64,000 nucleotides of DNA from Bacillus sp. NTK071 (GTDB taxonomy: Bacteria > Bacillota > Bacilli > Bacillales > Guptibacillaceae), in NCBI RefSeq assembly GCF_017303315.1, contig NZ_JAFKOI010000001.1, forward strand, positions 186,001 through 250,000. Direction: 5' to 3'. Shown here piece after piece: positions 52,021 through 63,594 of this stretch. Positions within the stretch are counted from its first letter, which is position 1. Each line of letters begins with the position of its first letter. The translations under genes and the position numbers were made by a program. The notes below the pieces were generated by a model. The model saw only the letters and a program-made list of their open reading frames with translations. It did not search any database and had not been told where the DNA came from.

Positions 52021-54219
52021 ATGAAAGAAACAAATAAGAACTCACATATTAATGTTGGAGCAGCGATTTTAATGTCACTATTTGTCCTGCTCTTTTTTGC
52101 TTTTATTGGACGTTTCTTCTATATCGAATGGACACATGCGGTATCAGGAGTGGATGGAGAAAAGGTAGATTTAATGGAACTTGGTCAAGAAAAATGGACG
52201 AGAAGCAAAATACTCGAAGCTGATCGAGGGACGATCTACGACCGTACAGGGGAAAATGAACTAGCAGCAGACATCCCCTCATTTACTCTAAGGGCAATTT
52301 TAGATGAGAATTATGATGAACACGTAGAAGACATTAACGAAACAGCGTCAAAACTTGCGCCGATTATTGAAATGAAACAGTCAGATATTAAAGAAATTCT
52401 GTCTAGAGAAGAAGTGTTTCAGGTCGAATTTGGATCTTCGGGAAAGAATTTAAGCCTTACTAAGAAAGAGAAAATTGAAGAACTCGATTTACCAGGGGTT
52501 GGATTTATTCCTACTAAGACGAGACTTTACCCTAATGAAGAGTTTGCGTCACACCTTCTCGGATTTACAAATGAGAATGAAAAAGGTGTACAAGAAGGAC
52601 TTCTTGGCCTAGAGAAGCAATTGAACAAGTACCTTGTTCCACAGCCGGGTAAAGAAACGTACCAGAGTGACCGGCAGGGCTTTAGACTTCCTTATGGGAA
52701 TGAGAACATTACACCTTCTAAAAGCGGAAACGATGTTTATTTAACCATTGATGAGAAAATTCAACTGTTCATGGAAAGAGCCATGAACGAAGCGCAGGAG
52801 AAGTATAACCCTGAGCGAATGACAGCGATTGTTGCTGATCCAGATACAGGTAAAATTCTTGCGATGGGAAATCGTCCAACGTTCGATCCGAATTTAAGAG
52901 ATATTTCGAATTATACGAACATGGCTATTTCGTCATTTGAGCCAGGCTCAACGATGAAAATATTCACACTCGCTGCAGCAATTGAAGAGGGTGTGTATAA
53001 CGGTGATGAATTGTATCAATCAGGTAGATATAAAGTACCTGGTGGAAGTGTACCCGATCACAACAATGGAGAAGGTTGGGGAGTGATTAGTTTCGATGAA
53101 GGAATTCGAAACTCTTCCAACGTAGCAGCTTCTATTCTTGTGAAAGAAAAGCTTGGATTCGATCGTTATAAAGACTATTTGTCAGAGTTCGGCTTTGATA
53201 AGAAGACTGGAATTGATTTACCTGGGGAAGGAACTTCGCAAATTACTTATAGGGGAGAGCTTGAGCGAATTTCTACTGGATTTGGACAGGGGTCGACAAT
53301 CACTCCAATTCAGCAGATTCAAGCAGCGACCTCTATTGCAAACGGTGGAAAGATGATGAAGCCTTATGTAATTGAGAAAATCGTTGATCCTGATTCGAAT
53401 AAAGTGAAGCTTAATCATGAACCGAAAGTAGTAGGAGAACCAATATCGAAGGAGACTGCTGCTCACACTCGAGAAATCCTTCGCTCCGTTGTTACAGATG
53501 GGACAGGAACCCCTTATAACATAGAGGGCTATACAATTGCGGGTAAAACGGGGACGGCCCAGATTTCTCAAGGGGCAAAAGGTTATATGAGCGGATATGG
53601 AAACAATGTCTTTTCATTCATTGGCATGGCTCCAGCTGAAGATCCCGAGTTAATTGTGTACGTGGCTGTGGATCGCCCACAGTTAGAATACCCAGAACTT
53701 GGGAGTGATCCAGTATCCCTAATCTTTAATACAATCATGAAGAATAGTCTTCAATATTTAAATATAGATCCAATTGAAAAGAAAGAAACGAATAATAAAA
53801 AACAGGTTGATGAAAATGGAGCTGTTTTAAAAGACGTTACTGGAATGGATGTTGAACAAGCTAAAAAAGAGCTTGGGGAAGATTTAAACGTCCTTGCACT
53901 TGGTAAGGGTGAAGTCATACGTCAATCTCCACATGCTGGTTCAAAAATTCTTGACGGTGAACGAATTATTTTACAGTCCAAAGAAAAGGTAACAATGCCA
54001 GATATCACTGGTTGGTCTCTTGCGGATGTTATGAAGTTGGTTGAATTGATGGATTTAAAACCTAACATGATGGGTTCTGGTTATGTAACGAAACAAGGAA
54101 TTAAACCTGGTAGTGTAGTGAAAAAGGGAGACTATTTAGTCGCAGAATTGAAAACACCATCAGCTGAAGAAAAGCCAGCTGAAAAACCGGATGAAACGCC
54201 AGAAGCAATAACGGACTAG
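52021..54219 (+). CDS. pbpB: Penicillin-binding protein 2B
   Basis: A 732-residue class B PBP, the septal transpeptidase partner of FtsW. An N-terminal membrane anchor (about residues 15-35) is followed by the dimerisation domain, then the transpeptidase with STMK (Ser310), SSN (365-367) and KTG (509-511), and two C-terminal PASTA repeats. All active-site motifs are intact. The ATG lies after CGGAGG, 20 bases past ftsL. The end is rich in Glu, Lys and Pro. Confidence 0.96.
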   Translation: MKETNKNSHINVGAAILMSLFVLLFFAFIGRFFYIEWTHAVSGVDGEKVDLMELGQEKWTRSKILEADRGTIYDRTGENELAADIPSFTLRAILDENYDEHVEDINETASKLAPIIEMKQSDIKEILSREEVFQVEFGSSGKNLSLTKKEKIEELDLPGVGFIPTKTRLYPNEEFASHLLGFTNENEKGVQEGLLGLEKQLNKYLVPQPGKETYQSDRQGFRLPYGNENITPSKSGNDVYLTIDEKIQLFMERAMNEAQEKYNPERMTAIVADPDTGKILAMGNRPTFDPNLRDISNYTNMAISSFEPGSTMKIFTLAAAIEEGVYNGDELYQSGRYKVPGGSVPDHNNGEGWGVISFDEGIRNSSNVAASILVKEKLGFDRYKDYLSEFGFDKKTGIDLPGEGTSQITYRGELERISTGFGQGSTITPIQQIQAATSIANGGKMMKPYVIEKIVDPDSNKVKLNHEPKVVGEPISKETAAHTREILRSVVTDGTGTPYNIEGYTIAGKTGTAQISQGAKGYMSGYGNNVFSFIGMAPAEDPELIVYVAVDRPQLEYPELGSDPVSLIFNTIMKNSLQYLNIDPIEKKETNNKKQVDENGAVLKDVTGMDVEQAKKELGEDLNVLALGKGEVIRQSPHAGSKILDGERIILQSKEKVTMPDITGWSLADVMKLVELMDLKPNMMGSGYVTKQGIKPGSVVKKGDYLVAELKTPSAEEKPAEKPDETPEAITD

Positions 54220-54281
54220 CAGGTATATCAAAGCTAAATAGGACATATAGTGGAACGAGCATAATCAGGGAGGATGAGTTT

Positions 54282-56201
54282 ATGCGCGTTTCCAATGTCA
54301 CTGTCCGAAGGAGACTTGTTCTTGTACTTGTCGTTGGATTATTTGTATTTGGTGTCGTAGTCGTTAGACTCGGTTACGTGCAGCTTGTTATGGGAAACTG
54401 GTTAAGTGAAAAAGCGAAAGACTCGTGGAGCAGAAACATACCTTTTGAACCTAATCGAGGCGAGATTCTTGATCGAAATGATGTCCCTCTTGCCACTAAC
54501 ATTAGTGCACCATCCGTTCTTATCGTTCCAAGGCAAGTACAAAACCCAGCAGCCACCGCTGAAGCTTTAGCTGCTTCCTTAAACACTAGCAAAGAAAAAG
54601 TGTACAAAACCATTACGAAATCGGAATCGATGGTTTGGATTCGACCAGAAGGAAAGAAGATGACGAACGAAAAGGCTAATGAAATTCGGAAGTTGAATTT
54701 AAATGGCGTTTACATTGCTGAAGACAATAAACGCCATTATCCTTATGGTGCTTATTTATCACACGTGTTAGGGTTTAGCGGTATTGATAATCAGGGGCTT
54801 ACTGGAATTGAATCATACTATGATGAAGAGTTGAGTGGGGAAAAGGGCCAGGTAGAATACTATGCGGATGCTAAGGGTAAGCGGATGCCTGCTCTCGCAG
54901 ATGATTATACCGAGCCTGTTGATGGACTTGATCTTCGCTTAACAGTAGACTCTAGAATTGAAACAATTATTGAGAGAGAGCTTGATATTGCTGAAGCTAC
55001 CTATCATCCAGATGGCGCGGTAGCTGTTGCAATGGATCCGAAAACAGGTGAAATACTGGGTATGTCATCTCGCCCTAATTTTAATCCTGAAGAGTTTCAA
55101 GATGTATCACCAGATGTGTGGAATCAGAACAAGCCAGTATGGAGTACTTATGAACCCGGTTCGACTTTTAAAATCATTACCCTTGCTGCTGCTTTAGAAG
55201 AGGGGGAAGTTGATCTTGAGAAGGATCACTTCCATGATCCAGGTAGTATTGAAGTCGCAGGCACCAAGTTAAGGTGCTGGAAAGCAGGGGGACACGGTAG
55301 CCAGAGCTTCTTAGAAGGCGTTCAAAATTCATGTAACCCTGGTTTTGTTATGCTAGGTGAGCGTCTAGGGAAAGAAAAGCTATTCTCGTATATTCATAAA
55401 TTTGGATTTGGGCAAAAAACAGGTATCGACCTCCAAGGAGAAGCGAGCGGCATCCTATTTGATGTTGATAATGTTGGACCACTGGAGCTTGCGACAACCG
55501 CATTTGGTCAGGGCGTTTCAGTGACACCCATTCAGCAAGTAACGGCGGTGTCCGCTGCAGTTAACGGTGGAACTTTATATGAACCATACATTGCTAAAGA
55601 GTGGTTAGATCCAGAAACAGGTGCCGTTATCAGTAAGAATACGCCAAAAGTGAAACGACAAGTTATATCAAAAGAAACTTCGAAAGAGGTTAGACATGCA
55701 CTTGAAACAGTTGTGGCTTTAGGAACAGGTAAAAATGCGTATGTGGATGGCTATCGAGTAGGCGGGAAAACAGGAACAGCCCAGAAAGCTAAAGATGGTG
55801 CGTATTTAAAAAATAACCACATCGTTTCATTTATTGGTTTTGCCCCTGCCGATGATCCCCAAATTGTTGTTTATGTAGCAATAGATAACCCTAAAGATAC
55901 ACTGCAGTTTGGTGGTATTGTAGCTGCCCCAATTGTAGGTAATATTATCCATGATAGTTTGACGGTTATGGGTGTGGAGAAAAGGGAAGACCAGATTGAG
56001 AAAGAAAAGACATGGCTTGACGAAGAAATGATTGAAATGCCTGATTTAATTGGTATGTCAACAAAAGAAATTAGTCAAGCAATGTACAATTTGAAGATTG
56101 ACTCGAGCGGTGAAGGTAATACAGTTGTGGCACAAGCACCTGATCCTGGAGTGAAATTACCTGCAGGTTCAGAAATTCGGCTTTATATGGGTGACAAATA
56201 G
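54282..56201 (+). CDS. spoVD: Sporulation PBP SpoVD
   Basis: A 639-residue class B PBP needed for spore cortex synthesis together with SpoVE. It has a membrane anchor near residues 12-34 and transpeptidase motifs STFK (Ser294), SCN (350-352) and KTG (496-498). One PASTA domain follows at the C-terminus, the usual mark separating SpoVD from PbpB. The ATG follows GGAGGATGAG. In B. subtilis it is sigma-E controlled; I could not place that promoter in the 62-base gap upstream. Confidence 0.95.
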   Translation: MRVSNVTVRRRLVLVLVVGLFVFGVVVVRLGYVQLVMGNWLSEKAKDSWSRNIPFEPNRGEILDRNDVPLATNISAPSVLIVPRQVQNPAATAEALAASLNTSKEKVYKTITKSESMVWIRPEGKKMTNEKANEIRKLNLNGVYIAEDNKRHYPYGAYLSHVLGFSGIDNQGLTGIESYYDEELSGEKGQVEYYADAKGKRMPALADDYTEPVDGLDLRLTVDSRIETIIERELDIAEATYHPDGAVAVAMDPKTGEILGMSSRPNFNPEEFQDVSPDVWNQNKPVWSTYEPGSTFKIITLAAALEEGEVDLEKDHFHDPGSIEVAGTKLRCWKAGGHGSQSFLEGVQNSCNPGFVMLGERLGKEKLFSYIHKFGFGQKTGIDLQGEASGILFDVDNVGPLELATTAFGQGVSVTPIQQVTAVSAAVNGGTLYEPYIAKEWLDPETGAVISKNTPKVKRQVISKETSKEVRHALETVVALGTGKNAYVDGYRVGGKTGTAQKAKDGAYLKNNHIVSFIGFAPADDPQIVVYVAIDNPKDTLQFGGIVAAPIVGNIIHDSLTVMGVEKREDQIEKEKTWLDEEMIEMPDLIGMSTKEISQAMYNLKIDSSGEGNTVVAQAPDPGVKLPAGSEIRLYMGDK

Positions 56202-56227
56202 GCATCCTGTGAGTACAATAAGTATTG

Positions 56228-56260
56228 AACAAGCCAAGGCATATGCTCTTGGCTTGTTTT
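56228..56260 (+). terminator. Terminator-like hairpin after spoVD
   Basis: AACAAGCCAAG pairs with CTTGGCTTGTT around nine bases, followed by only TTC. Moderate strength; read-through into murE is likely. Confidence 0.65.
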
Positions 56261-56298
56261 CTGAAAATAAGTCAGCAAACTAGAAAGGTTTGAAAGAG

Positions 56299-57762
56299 AT
56301 GAAACTAAACGATCTACTTCATGCATTATTTACATATACGCAAAAAGGGGAAGGAAACCCAGACATTCTTTCCATTGAAAGTGACAGCAGAGCCGTGCAG
56401 GAAGGTAGTCTATTTGTATGTATTCCAGGCTATACAGTTGATGGGCACGATTTTGCTGAACAGGCTGTGCAACAAGGTGCTGTTGCGCTCGTTTCTGAGA
56501 AAGAGCTGAATGTGGCGGTTCCAGTTATTCTTGTTCGTGATGCTCATCGTGCACTCGCTGAGCTTGCGAATCGTTATTATCAAAATCCAACGAAGTCGTT
56601 CTCTCTCATTGGCGTAACAGGAACTAACGGAAAGACGACGGTTTCACATTTAATCGAACGCATCCATCGAAATGAATCTCAAAAAACCGGCTTAATAGGC
56701 ACAATTAATATGAAAATTGGCGACGAAGAATATGAGACGAAGAATACAACGCCTGAACCGCTTTTACTTCAAAAGCAGTTTGCCAGAATGCGTGATCAGC
56801 ACGTCGATACAGCCGTGATGGAAGTATCATCTCATGCGTTGACTCTTGGTCGTGTTAGAGGATGCGACTACGATATTGCAGTGTTTACCAACCTTACGCA
56901 GGATCATCTTGATTACCATGGGACAATGGAAGAATATCGCCTTGCGAAAGGTCTTCTTTTTTCACAATTAGGTAATACATATGATACAGGAAGAAAAAAG
57001 GTAGCCATCTTAAATGTCGATGATGAGGCATCTAGTACTTATGAGAAGATGACCTCTGCATATATTTTGAGGTATGGAATTGACAGAGAAGCAGACATTC
57101 AAGCCCATGATATTTCTTTTTCAGCTAATGGGACAAGATTCCGCTTGACTACTCCTGATGAAGAGCGTGAAGTGAAATTAAAGCTTACTGGTAAATTTAG
57201 CGTCTATAATGCACTTGCTGCGATTTCTGCAAGTCTTGCAAATGGGTTAGCACTTGATCGCATCCTAGAAAATCTTGAAGCCATTGAAGGTGTTCCAGGT
57301 CGGTTCGAGCTTGTTGATGAGGGGCAAAATTATCCTGTTATTGTTGATTACGCGCATACACCAGATAGCCTGGAAAATGTACTTGTCACCGTTAAAGATA
57401 TGGCTGTAGGTAAAGTCTTTGCAGTTGTAGGTTGCGGTGGAGATCGTGATCGTACGAAAAGGCCACTTATGGCGAAAATTGCTTCCAAACTAGCTGATAC
57501 TGCTGTTCTTACTTCTGATAACCCTAGAAGTGAAGATCCAGATCGAATACTTGATGATATGGTTGAAGGTGTGGAAGGAGAGTATGTGCGTATTACAGAT
57601 CGCTCTGAAGCGATACATTATGCGATCTCACATGCAAAAAAGGGTGATATCGTATTAATTGCTGGAAAAGGTCATGAAACATACCAAATTATTGGAGATC
57701 AGGTGCTTGATTTTGATGATCGCACGACAGCGCGACAAGCTATAAAGGAGCGAAAATCATGA
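56299..57762 (+). CDS. murE: UDP-MurNAc-tripeptide synthetase MurE (meso-DAP)
   Basis: A 487-residue Mur ligase adding the third amino acid to UDP-MurNAc-L-Ala-D-Glu. The ATP loop is [14 protein letters not shown] near residue 111. The DNPRSED motif near residue 408 is the signature for meso-diaminopimelate, as opposed to lysine. ATG 56299 is preferred to TTG 56290, which sits too close to AAAGG. The stop overlaps murF by four bases. Confidence 0.95.
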   Translation: MKLNDLLHALFTYTQKGEGNPDILSIESDSRAVQEGSLFVCIPGYTVDGHDFAEQAVQQGAVALVSEKELNVAVPVILVRDAHRALAELANRYYQNPTKSFSLIGVTGTNGKTTVSHLIERIHRNESQKTGLIGTINMKIGDEEYETKNTTPEPLLLQKQFARMRDQHVDTAVMEVSSHALTLGRVRGCDYDIAVFTNLTQDHLDYHGTMEEYRLAKGLLFSQLGNTYDTGRKKVAILNVDDEASSTYEKMTSAYILRYGIDREADIQAHDISFSANGTRFRLTTPDEEREVKLKLTGKFSVYNALAAISASLANGLALDRILENLEAIEGVPGRFELVDEGQNYPVIVDYAHTPDSLENVLVTVKDMAVGKVFAVVGCGGDRDRTKRPLMAKIASKLADTAVLTSDNPRSEDPDRILDDMVEGVEGEYVRITDRSEAIHYAISHAKKGDIVLIAGKGHETYQIIGDQVLDFDDRTTARQAIKERKS

Positions 57763-59111
57763 ATTTTAAAGCAACATTAGTAAACGAATTCAGTCAGGGA
57801 CCAGTTGATCATGAACTGGTCTTTGAAGGTGTGGCAACAGATACTAGAAAGGATTGTACGAATAAATTATTTGTTCCAATCGTTGGTGAAGTATTTGATG
57901 GGCATCGCTTTATTGACCGTGCCATTGAGAACGGCGCAACAGGCACGCTGTGGGAGAGAAGCAAACCATTCCCAAAGGACCTTGAAGGAAGAATTCAAGT
58001 TTATATGGTGGAAGATACAACAGTTGGTTTACAGGAACTTGCTAAGCAGATCCTGAAAGAGCAGAAACCGTATGTCATTGGCGTCACTGGAAGCAATGGA
58101 AAAACAACAGTGAAAGATATGCTAGAAGCTGTCTTGAGCCCTAAATATCAAACATACAAAACGCAAGGTAATTTAAATAATCATTGGGGACTTCCAATGA
58201 CTGTTCTTGCTATGCCAGAAGGGACAGATGTTCTAATTCTCGAAATGGGAATGAGTTCTTCTGGAGAGATTTCACTTCTTACATCCATTGCGAAACCAGA
58301 TATAGCCGTTATTACAAATATCGGTGAATCCCATTTACTTCAACTCGGAAGTAGAGAAAATATTGCGAAAGCCAAAATGGAAATCGCTGAAGGACTTAAA
58401 TCAGACGGGTTGCTTGTTATTGACGGTGATGAGCCATTGTTAGCACCTGTTCATGAGGACGCGTTATCCTGTGGGTATAGCGAAACCAACGATCTCCAAA
58501 TTGATAAAGTTGAAAAAAGAGAGAACGGTTATACGTTTACCTTGAAAAATGAGAATTCTCCGTTCGAAATCAATTTATTAGGCAAACATAATATTAAAAA
58601 CGCAATCTATAGTATTGCAGCTGCCAGAAAGCTTGGCCTTTCTGAAGATGAAATTCATAAATCTTTATCTTCCTTAACTCTTACAGGTATGAGGTTAGAG
58701 AAATACCGTTTACCATCTGGTGCTTTGATTATTAATGACGCGTACAATGCGAGTCCAACTTCCATGAAAGCAGCTGTAGAAACGTTAGTCGAGCTAGAAG
58801 GGTTTGATCAAAAAATAGCTGTACTAGGTGACATGTATGAGCTTGGTGATGAAGAGGAAGCTCTTCACCGCGATATCGCTTCATCTGTAAGAGCGCCGAT
58901 AACTGAGGTCATTACCGTAGGCGAAAAAGCAAAGTGGATTTATGATGGTTTGACAGAAGATAAAGCACAACAAGTCCCAGCTGTTTCCTTTGAAAACAAA
59001 GAAGAAGCCGCATCATATTTAGAAGGCAAGCTTGACGACAGGACGGCTGTCTTATTAAAAGCGTCAAGAGGACTTGGCCTTGAAACCATATTAAAGGCAC
59101 TAGGGAATTAA
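57759..59111 (+). CDS. murF: UDP-MurNAc-tripeptide D-Ala-D-Ala ligase MurF
   Basis: A 450-residue Mur ligase adding D-Ala-D-Ala. It has the ATP loop [15 protein letters not shown] near residue 108, [11 protein letters not shown] and [14 protein letters not shown] near residue 327, all typical of MurF. It starts in ATGA overlap with murE. In B. subtilis murF lies elsewhere, next to ddl, so its presence between murE and mraY is the layout common in most other bacteria. Confidence 0.94.
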   Translation: MNFKATLVNEFSQGPVDHELVFEGVATDTRKDCTNKLFVPIVGEVFDGHRFIDRAIENGATGTLWERSKPFPKDLEGRIQVYMVEDTTVGLQELAKQILKEQKPYVIGVTGSNGKTTVKDMLEAVLSPKYQTYKTQGNLNNHWGLPMTVLAMPEGTDVLILEMGMSSSGEISLLTSIAKPDIAVITNIGESHLLQLGSRENIAKAKMEIAEGLKSDGLLVIDGDEPLLAPVHEDALSCGYSETNDLQIDKVEKRENGYTFTLKNENSPFEINLLGKHNIKNAIYSIAAARKLGLSEDEIHKSLSSLTLTGMRLEKYRLPSGALIINDAYNASPTSMKAAVETLVELEGFDQKIAVLGDMYELGDEEEALHRDIASSVRAPITEVITVGEKAKWIYDGLTEDKAQQVPAVSFENKEEAASYLEGKLDDRTAVLLKASRGLGLETILKALGN

Positions 59112-59129
59112 TTTTAAGGAGGCAGTACA

Positions 59130-60104
59130 TTGATTGAACGTTTATTGATTTTTAGTTTATTAACATCATTTATTATAGCGGTGCTTGTATCACCGGTATT
59201 TATACCGTTTTTAAGAAGACTTAAATTCGGCCAAAGCATAAGGGAAGAAGGACCTAAATCCCATCAAAAGAAATCAGGTACACCTACGATGGGCGGACTC
59301 ATTATTTTGCTTTCAATCATTCTAGGGACAGTAATCATTGCACTTAAGTATGATGAAATATCGATGCAGATTTGGTTGCTGTTGTTTGTAACAGTTGGCT
59401 ATGGACTTATTGGATTTTTAGATGACTTCATCAAAGTTGTTAAGAAACGAAACCTTGGATTAACATCCAAGCAAAAGCTACTAGGTCAGGTTCTGATTGC
59501 CATACTTGTTTATTTTGGACTAAGAACTGTTGGCTTCGATACAGCGATTCGTGTACCTGGTACAGAGTGGAGCTTTGATATTGGAATTGGGTATATTATT
59601 TTACTCTTTGTCATGTTAGTTGGGGCATCGAATGCTGTTAACTTAACAGATGGTTTGGACGGCTTAGTTGCAGGTACAGCAGCCATTGCATTTGGAGCTT
59701 TTGCTATTCTAGCAGCAACGGCATATATGTATGATATAGCCATTTTCTCAGTAAGTGTTGTTGGTGCAGTACTTGGATTTCTTGTCTTTAATGCTCATCC
59801 TGCAAAAGTGTTTATGGGAGATACAGGTTCGCTAGCTCTTGGTGGTGCCCTTGCTGCTGTAGCGATCATGACGAAATTAGAACTTCTTCTTGTTATTATT
59901 GGTGGTGTATTCGTCATTGAAACGCTGTCTGTTATTATTCAGGTTGCATCGTTCAAATCGACAGGTAAACGTGTATTTAAGATGAGTCCTCTTCATCACC
60001 ACTATGAATTATCGGGATGGACAGAATGGCGCGTTGTTGCTACATTTTGGACAGTGGGCTTGTTGTGTGCAACATTTGGAATTTATCTTGAGGTGTGGAT
60101 GTAA
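59130..60104 (+). CDS. mraY: Phospho-MurNAc-pentapeptide translocase MraY
   Basis: A 324-residue membrane enzyme with about ten helices making lipid I from UDP-MurNAc-pentapeptide and undecaprenyl phosphate. Signatures are [37 protein letters not shown] and [12 protein letters not shown] 59130 follows AAGGAGG at about seven bases. The stop TAA overlaps the murD ATG by one base. Confidence 0.96.
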   Translation: MIERLLIFSLLTSFIIAVLVSPVFIPFLRRLKFGQSIREEGPKSHQKKSGTPTMGGLIILLSIILGTVIIALKYDEISMQIWLLLFVTVGYGLIGFLDDFIKVVKKRNLGLTSKQKLLGQVLIAILVYFGLRTVGFDTAIRVPGTEWSFDIGIGYIILLFVMLVGASNAVNLTDGLDGLVAGTAAIAFGAFAILAATAYMYDIAIFSVSVVGAVLGFLVFNAHPAKVFMGDTGSLALGGALAAVAIMTKLELLLVIIGGVFVIETLSVIIQVASFKSTGKRVFKMSPLHHHYELSGWTEWRVVATFWTVGLLCATFGIYLEVWM

Positions 60105-61444
60105 TGAAAAAAGTAAACTATTTTAATAAATCTGTACTAGTGATGGGTATCGCGAAAAGTGGTTTTGCAGCAGCAAAATTACTCGAATCTATGGGAGCTA
60201 ACGTAACGGTAAATGATCGAGAAGAAGTAGCAAACAATCCTAAAGCGATTGAATTACAAGAAGCTGGTTTTACGGTTGTAGGTGGAGGACATCCGCTTGA
60301 ATTATTAGATGGCATCGATTTAATCGTTAAGAATCCAGGCATTCCATATCATAATGAGCTATTAGTTGAAGCTGAGAAACGTAGCATCCCAATCGTAACG
60401 GAAGTTGAAATTGCAGGAGAAATCTCTGAAGCTCCCTTTATTGCGATTACTGGTTCTAACGGCAAAACAACAACAACAACTCTAATCGGTGAATTGTTAA
60501 GTGGAACATCGTTAGACCCTATTGTAGCGGGGAATATTGGTACTGTTGTGTGCGAAGTGGCGGCAGAGGCAACACCTAATCAAACGCTCGTTACAGAACT
60601 TTCAAGTTTTCAGTTACAAGGGACAGTTCATTTTCATCCTCATATTTCTGTTCTCTTAAACATATATGAAGCGCATCTTGATTATCACGGATCTAAAGAT
60701 GCGTATGCTGCAGCGAAAGCACGGATATTCGCTAATCAGACAGCAAACGATTTTGCGGTCTATAATGCGGATGATTCAGTAGTTTCGTCCTTTGCAGAAG
60801 CATCGGAAGCTACACTCGTTCCATTCTCTACTACGTTAAAGCTAGATAATGGCGTAAGTATTCTCGATGGTTGGGTTGTATTCAGAGAAGAGAACGTGAT
60901 TAAGGTTGAAGATCTTTCTATGAAACAGAATATCGAGAACACGCTTGCGGCCGTTGCTGTTGCTAAATTGTCTGGTGTCTCTAATGAGAAAATCCACAGT
61001 GAACTTACGAATTTTCATGGTGTGAAACATCGCCTTCAATTCGCAGGTGAAGTAAGCGGTCGTAAATTCTTTAATGACTCAAAAGCAACCAATTCGATAG
61101 CTACAAAAAAAGCGTTAGATTCATTTGACGAGCCTGTTATTTTGCTTGCAGGTGGACTTGATCGTGGCAATGGATTTGATGATCTCATTCCGTATTTCCA
61201 AACAAAAGTTAAACACTTAATTACTTTTGGACAAACTGCTCAGAAATTGAAAGATACAGCATTAATGGCAGGACTGAATTCTGTCACAGTTGTCGATAAT
61301 GTAGAAAAAGCTGTTTTAACAGCATACGATCTATCCGAAACCGGAGATGTGGTTCTACTTTCTCCAGCGTGTGCTAGCTGGGATCAGTTTAAGACGTTTG
61401 AAGAGCGTGGAGACATCTTTATTGAGGCAATGCATAGACTCTAA
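60104..61444 (+). CDS. murD: UDP-MurNAc-L-Ala D-glutamate ligase MurD
   Basis: A 446-residue Mur ligase adding D-glutamate. It shows an N-terminal Rossmann-like VMGIAKSGFAAAKLL, the ATP loop [16 protein letters not shown] near residue 118, and the C-terminal LLSPACASWDQFKTFEERG. ATG 60104 is eight bases after GAGGTG, inside the mraY stop; GTG 60095 is an unlikely alternative. Confidence 0.95.
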   Translation: MKKVNYFNKSVLVMGIAKSGFAAAKLLESMGANVTVNDREEVANNPKAIELQEAGFTVVGGGHPLELLDGIDLIVKNPGIPYHNELLVEAEKRSIPIVTEVEIAGEISEAPFIAITGSNGKTTTTTLIGELLSGTSLDPIVAGNIGTVVCEVAAEATPNQTLVTELSSFQLQGTVHFHPHISVLLNIYEAHLDYHGSKDAYAAAKARIFANQTANDFAVYNADDSVVSSFAEASEATLVPFSTTLKLDNGVSILDGWVVFREENVIKVEDLSMKQNIENTLAAVAVAKLSGVSNEKIHSELTNFHGVKHRLQFAGEVSGRKFFNDSKATNSIATKKALDSFDEPVILLAGGLDRGNGFDDLIPYFQTKVKHLITFGQTAQKLKDTALMAGLNSVTVVDNVEKAVLTAYDLSETGDVVLLSPACASWDQFKTFEERGDIFIEAMHRL

Positions 61445-61512
61445 TGAGAGGTTGTCTTGCTTATCCGGTTCTATCGGTTAGGTAAAATCGACGATAACGG
61501 AGTGTGGGTCTA

Positions 61513-62613
61513 TTGCCGAAAACAAAATCAACGCCAGACCTCGTTTTTTTAACTGCAACGCTTGTTCTGTTAGCGATTGGACTCATTATGGTATACAGTG
61601 CCAGCGCTGTATGGGCATCCTATAAATTTGACGATGCCTTTTTCTTCGCAAAAAGGCAGCTTCTTTTTGCGGGTATTGGCGTTGTAGCCATGTTCTTCGT
61701 CATGAACGTAGAATATTGGACGTGGAGAACATGGTCAAAAGTAGGTGTGCTCCTCTGTTTTATTCTCCTGGTCCTTGTACTTATACCTGGAATCGGACTT
61801 GTTCGAGGAGGCGCTAGAAGCTGGCTTGGTGTTGGTGCATTTTCAATTCAACCTTCTGAATTCACTAAACTTGCAATGATTGCGTTCCTTGCGAAATACC
61901 TTTCTGAAAACCAAAAGCGAATTACTTCTTTCAAGAAAGGCCTTGTCCCATCTCTTGGTATTGTGTTCATTGCTTTTGCAATGATTATGCTTCAACCAGA
62001 CCTTGGAACAGGCGCAGTAATGGTCGGGACATGTGTGGTTATGATCTTCATATCCGGTGCAAGAATTTCTCACTTTGTTTGGCTTGGGATGCTCGGGCTA
62101 GCTGGATTTGCTGGTTTGATTTTATCAGCGCCATATCGTATTGCTAGAATAACATCGTATTTAGATCCTTGGAGTGATCCGCTCGGAAGTGGATTTCAAA
62201 TCATTCAATCTCTCTATGCTATTGGGCCAGGTGGATTGATGGGACTTGGCCTAGGTCAAAGTCGACAGAAATTCTACTATTTACCAGAACCACAAACTGA
62301 TTTTATTTTTGCCATCTTATCAGAAGAACTAGGATTTATTGGTGGGACGTTTGTGATTCTTCTATTTTCTCTTCTTTTATGGAGGGGGATTAGGATTGCT
62401 CTTAGAGCACCTGATTTATTTGGAAGTCTCTTGGCAGTAGGAATCATCGGCATGCTGGCCATTCAAGTTATGATTAATATTGGAGTTGTCACAGGACTTA
62501 TGCCTGTAACAGGAATTACGCTCCCTTTCCTTAGTTATGGAGGTTCATCATTAACACTTATGCTGGTCGCGATGGGGGTTCTTCTCAATATCAGTCGATA
62601 TGCTAAGTTTTAA
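61513..62613 (+). CDS. spoVE: Sporulation SEDS protein SpoVE
   Basis: A 366-residue SEDS polymerase making spore cortex peptidoglycan with SpoVD. MVYSASAVW, QPSEFTKLAMIAFLAK, QPDLGTG, PEPQTDFIFAILSEELGF and PFLSYGGSS are near-identical to my memory of B. subtilis SpoVE. TTG 61513 gives a family-like N-terminus (PKTKSTPDL) with GGAG ten bases upstream; GTG 61504 is one base from that site. murG should follow in the usual order but is absent. Confidence 0.94.
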   Translation: MPKTKSTPDLVFLTATLVLLAIGLIMVYSASAVWASYKFDDAFFFAKRQLLFAGIGVVAMFFVMNVEYWTWRTWSKVGVLLCFILLVLVLIPGIGLVRGGARSWLGVGAFSIQPSEFTKLAMIAFLAKYLSENQKRITSFKKGLVPSLGIVFIAFAMIMLQPDLGTGAVMVGTCVVMIFISGARISHFVWLGMLGLAGFAGLILSAPYRIARITSYLDPWSDPLGSGFQIIQSLYAIGPGGLMGLGLGQSRQKFYYLPEPQTDFIFAILSEELGFIGGTFVILLFSLLLWRGIRIALRAPDLFGSLLAVGIIGMLAIQVMINIGVVTGLMPVTGITLPFLSYGGSSLTLMLVAMGVLLNISRYAKF

Positions 62614-62681
62614 TTAGCAACCTTTATTATGCATTCTGAAACCATGGGCTTGATTAATTTGTTCGGAGTCAGGAGGTAATG

Positions 62682-63593
62682 ATGAGTAAGTTATCACGGT
62701 TAGAGGAAGCGTTACGTAATGAAGATGTCGGAAGAATTCGTGTGAACGAGCCGATGTCCAAACATACGACCATTCGAATCGGTGGACCTGCTGATTTACT
62801 GATTGAACCGAAGAATACAGAATCACTTAAAAAAATAATCAGCGCCATTCACCAATATGATGTGAAATGGCGTGCTATTGGACGCGGTTCTAACTTGCTT
62901 GTAAGTGATAAAGGCATAGATGGCGTAGTCATTAAGCTAGGAAAAGGTATGGACGATATAGAGATTAATGGAACTGAACTGAGAGTTGCGGGAGGTTATT
63001 CTCTCATTAAGCTAGTTACAATCATCTGTAAAAAGGGATTGTCTGGTCTTGAATTTGCAGGAGGAATTCCGGGTTCAGTTGGCGGTGCTGTCTACATGAA
63101 TGCTGGCGCTCATGGAGCCGATGTTTCAGACATCTTAATAAAAGCGTTAGTATTATTTAAAGATGGAAGTTTGGAATGGCTCACAAATGAAGAACTTAAA
63201 TTCTCATATCGGACTTCCGTACTTCAGCAAAGAGCTGGCATTGTTGTAGAAGCCATCTTTGGTTTGAAAAAAGGGGACAAAGATACAATCATCGCAGAAA
63301 TGAACAAGAATAAAGAGTACCGTTCAGATACCCAGCCATGGAAAGAGCCATGCTGTGGAAGCGTGTTTCGAAACCCGCTTCCGAATCATGCTGGCCAACT
63401 AATTGAACAGACGGGTTTGAAAGGTCACCAAATCGGAGGCGCACAAATTTCTAACCTGCATGGTAATTTCATCGTTAATGTAGGTGAAGCAAAAGCAGAA
63501 GATGTTCTTAACTTAATTAACTTGGTGAAAAAAACTGTAAAAGATCGATATGGAATCGATCTTCAAACAGAAGTAGAAATTGTATATGAGTAA
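62682..63593 (+). CDS. murB: UDP-N-acetylenolpyruvoylglucosamine reductase MurB
   Basis: A 303-residue FAD enzyme reducing enolpyruvyl-UDP-GlcNAc to UDP-MurNAc with NADPH. The FAD-binding part has [25 protein letters not shown] and [19 protein letters not shown]. The catalytic SYRTS and CCGSVFRNP segments follow. It is the short, type IIb form. ATG 62682 is five bases from AGGAGG; ATG 62679 is too close. A strong terminator follows. Confidence 0.96.
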   Translation: MSKLSRLEEALRNEDVGRIRVNEPMSKHTTIRIGGPADLLIEPKNTESLKKIISAIHQYDVKWRAIGRGSNLLVSDKGIDGVVIKLGKGMDDIEINGTELRVAGGYSLIKLVTIICKKGLSGLEFAGGIPGSVGGAVYMNAGAHGADVSDILIKALVLFKDGSLEWLTNEELKFSYRTSVLQQRAGIVVEAIFGLKKGDKDTIIAEMNKNKEYRSDTQPWKEPCCGSVFRNPLPNHAGQLIEQTGLKGHQIGGAQISNLHGNFIVNVGEAKAEDVLNLINLVKKTVKDRYGIDLQTEVEIVYE

Positions 63594-63594
63594 T

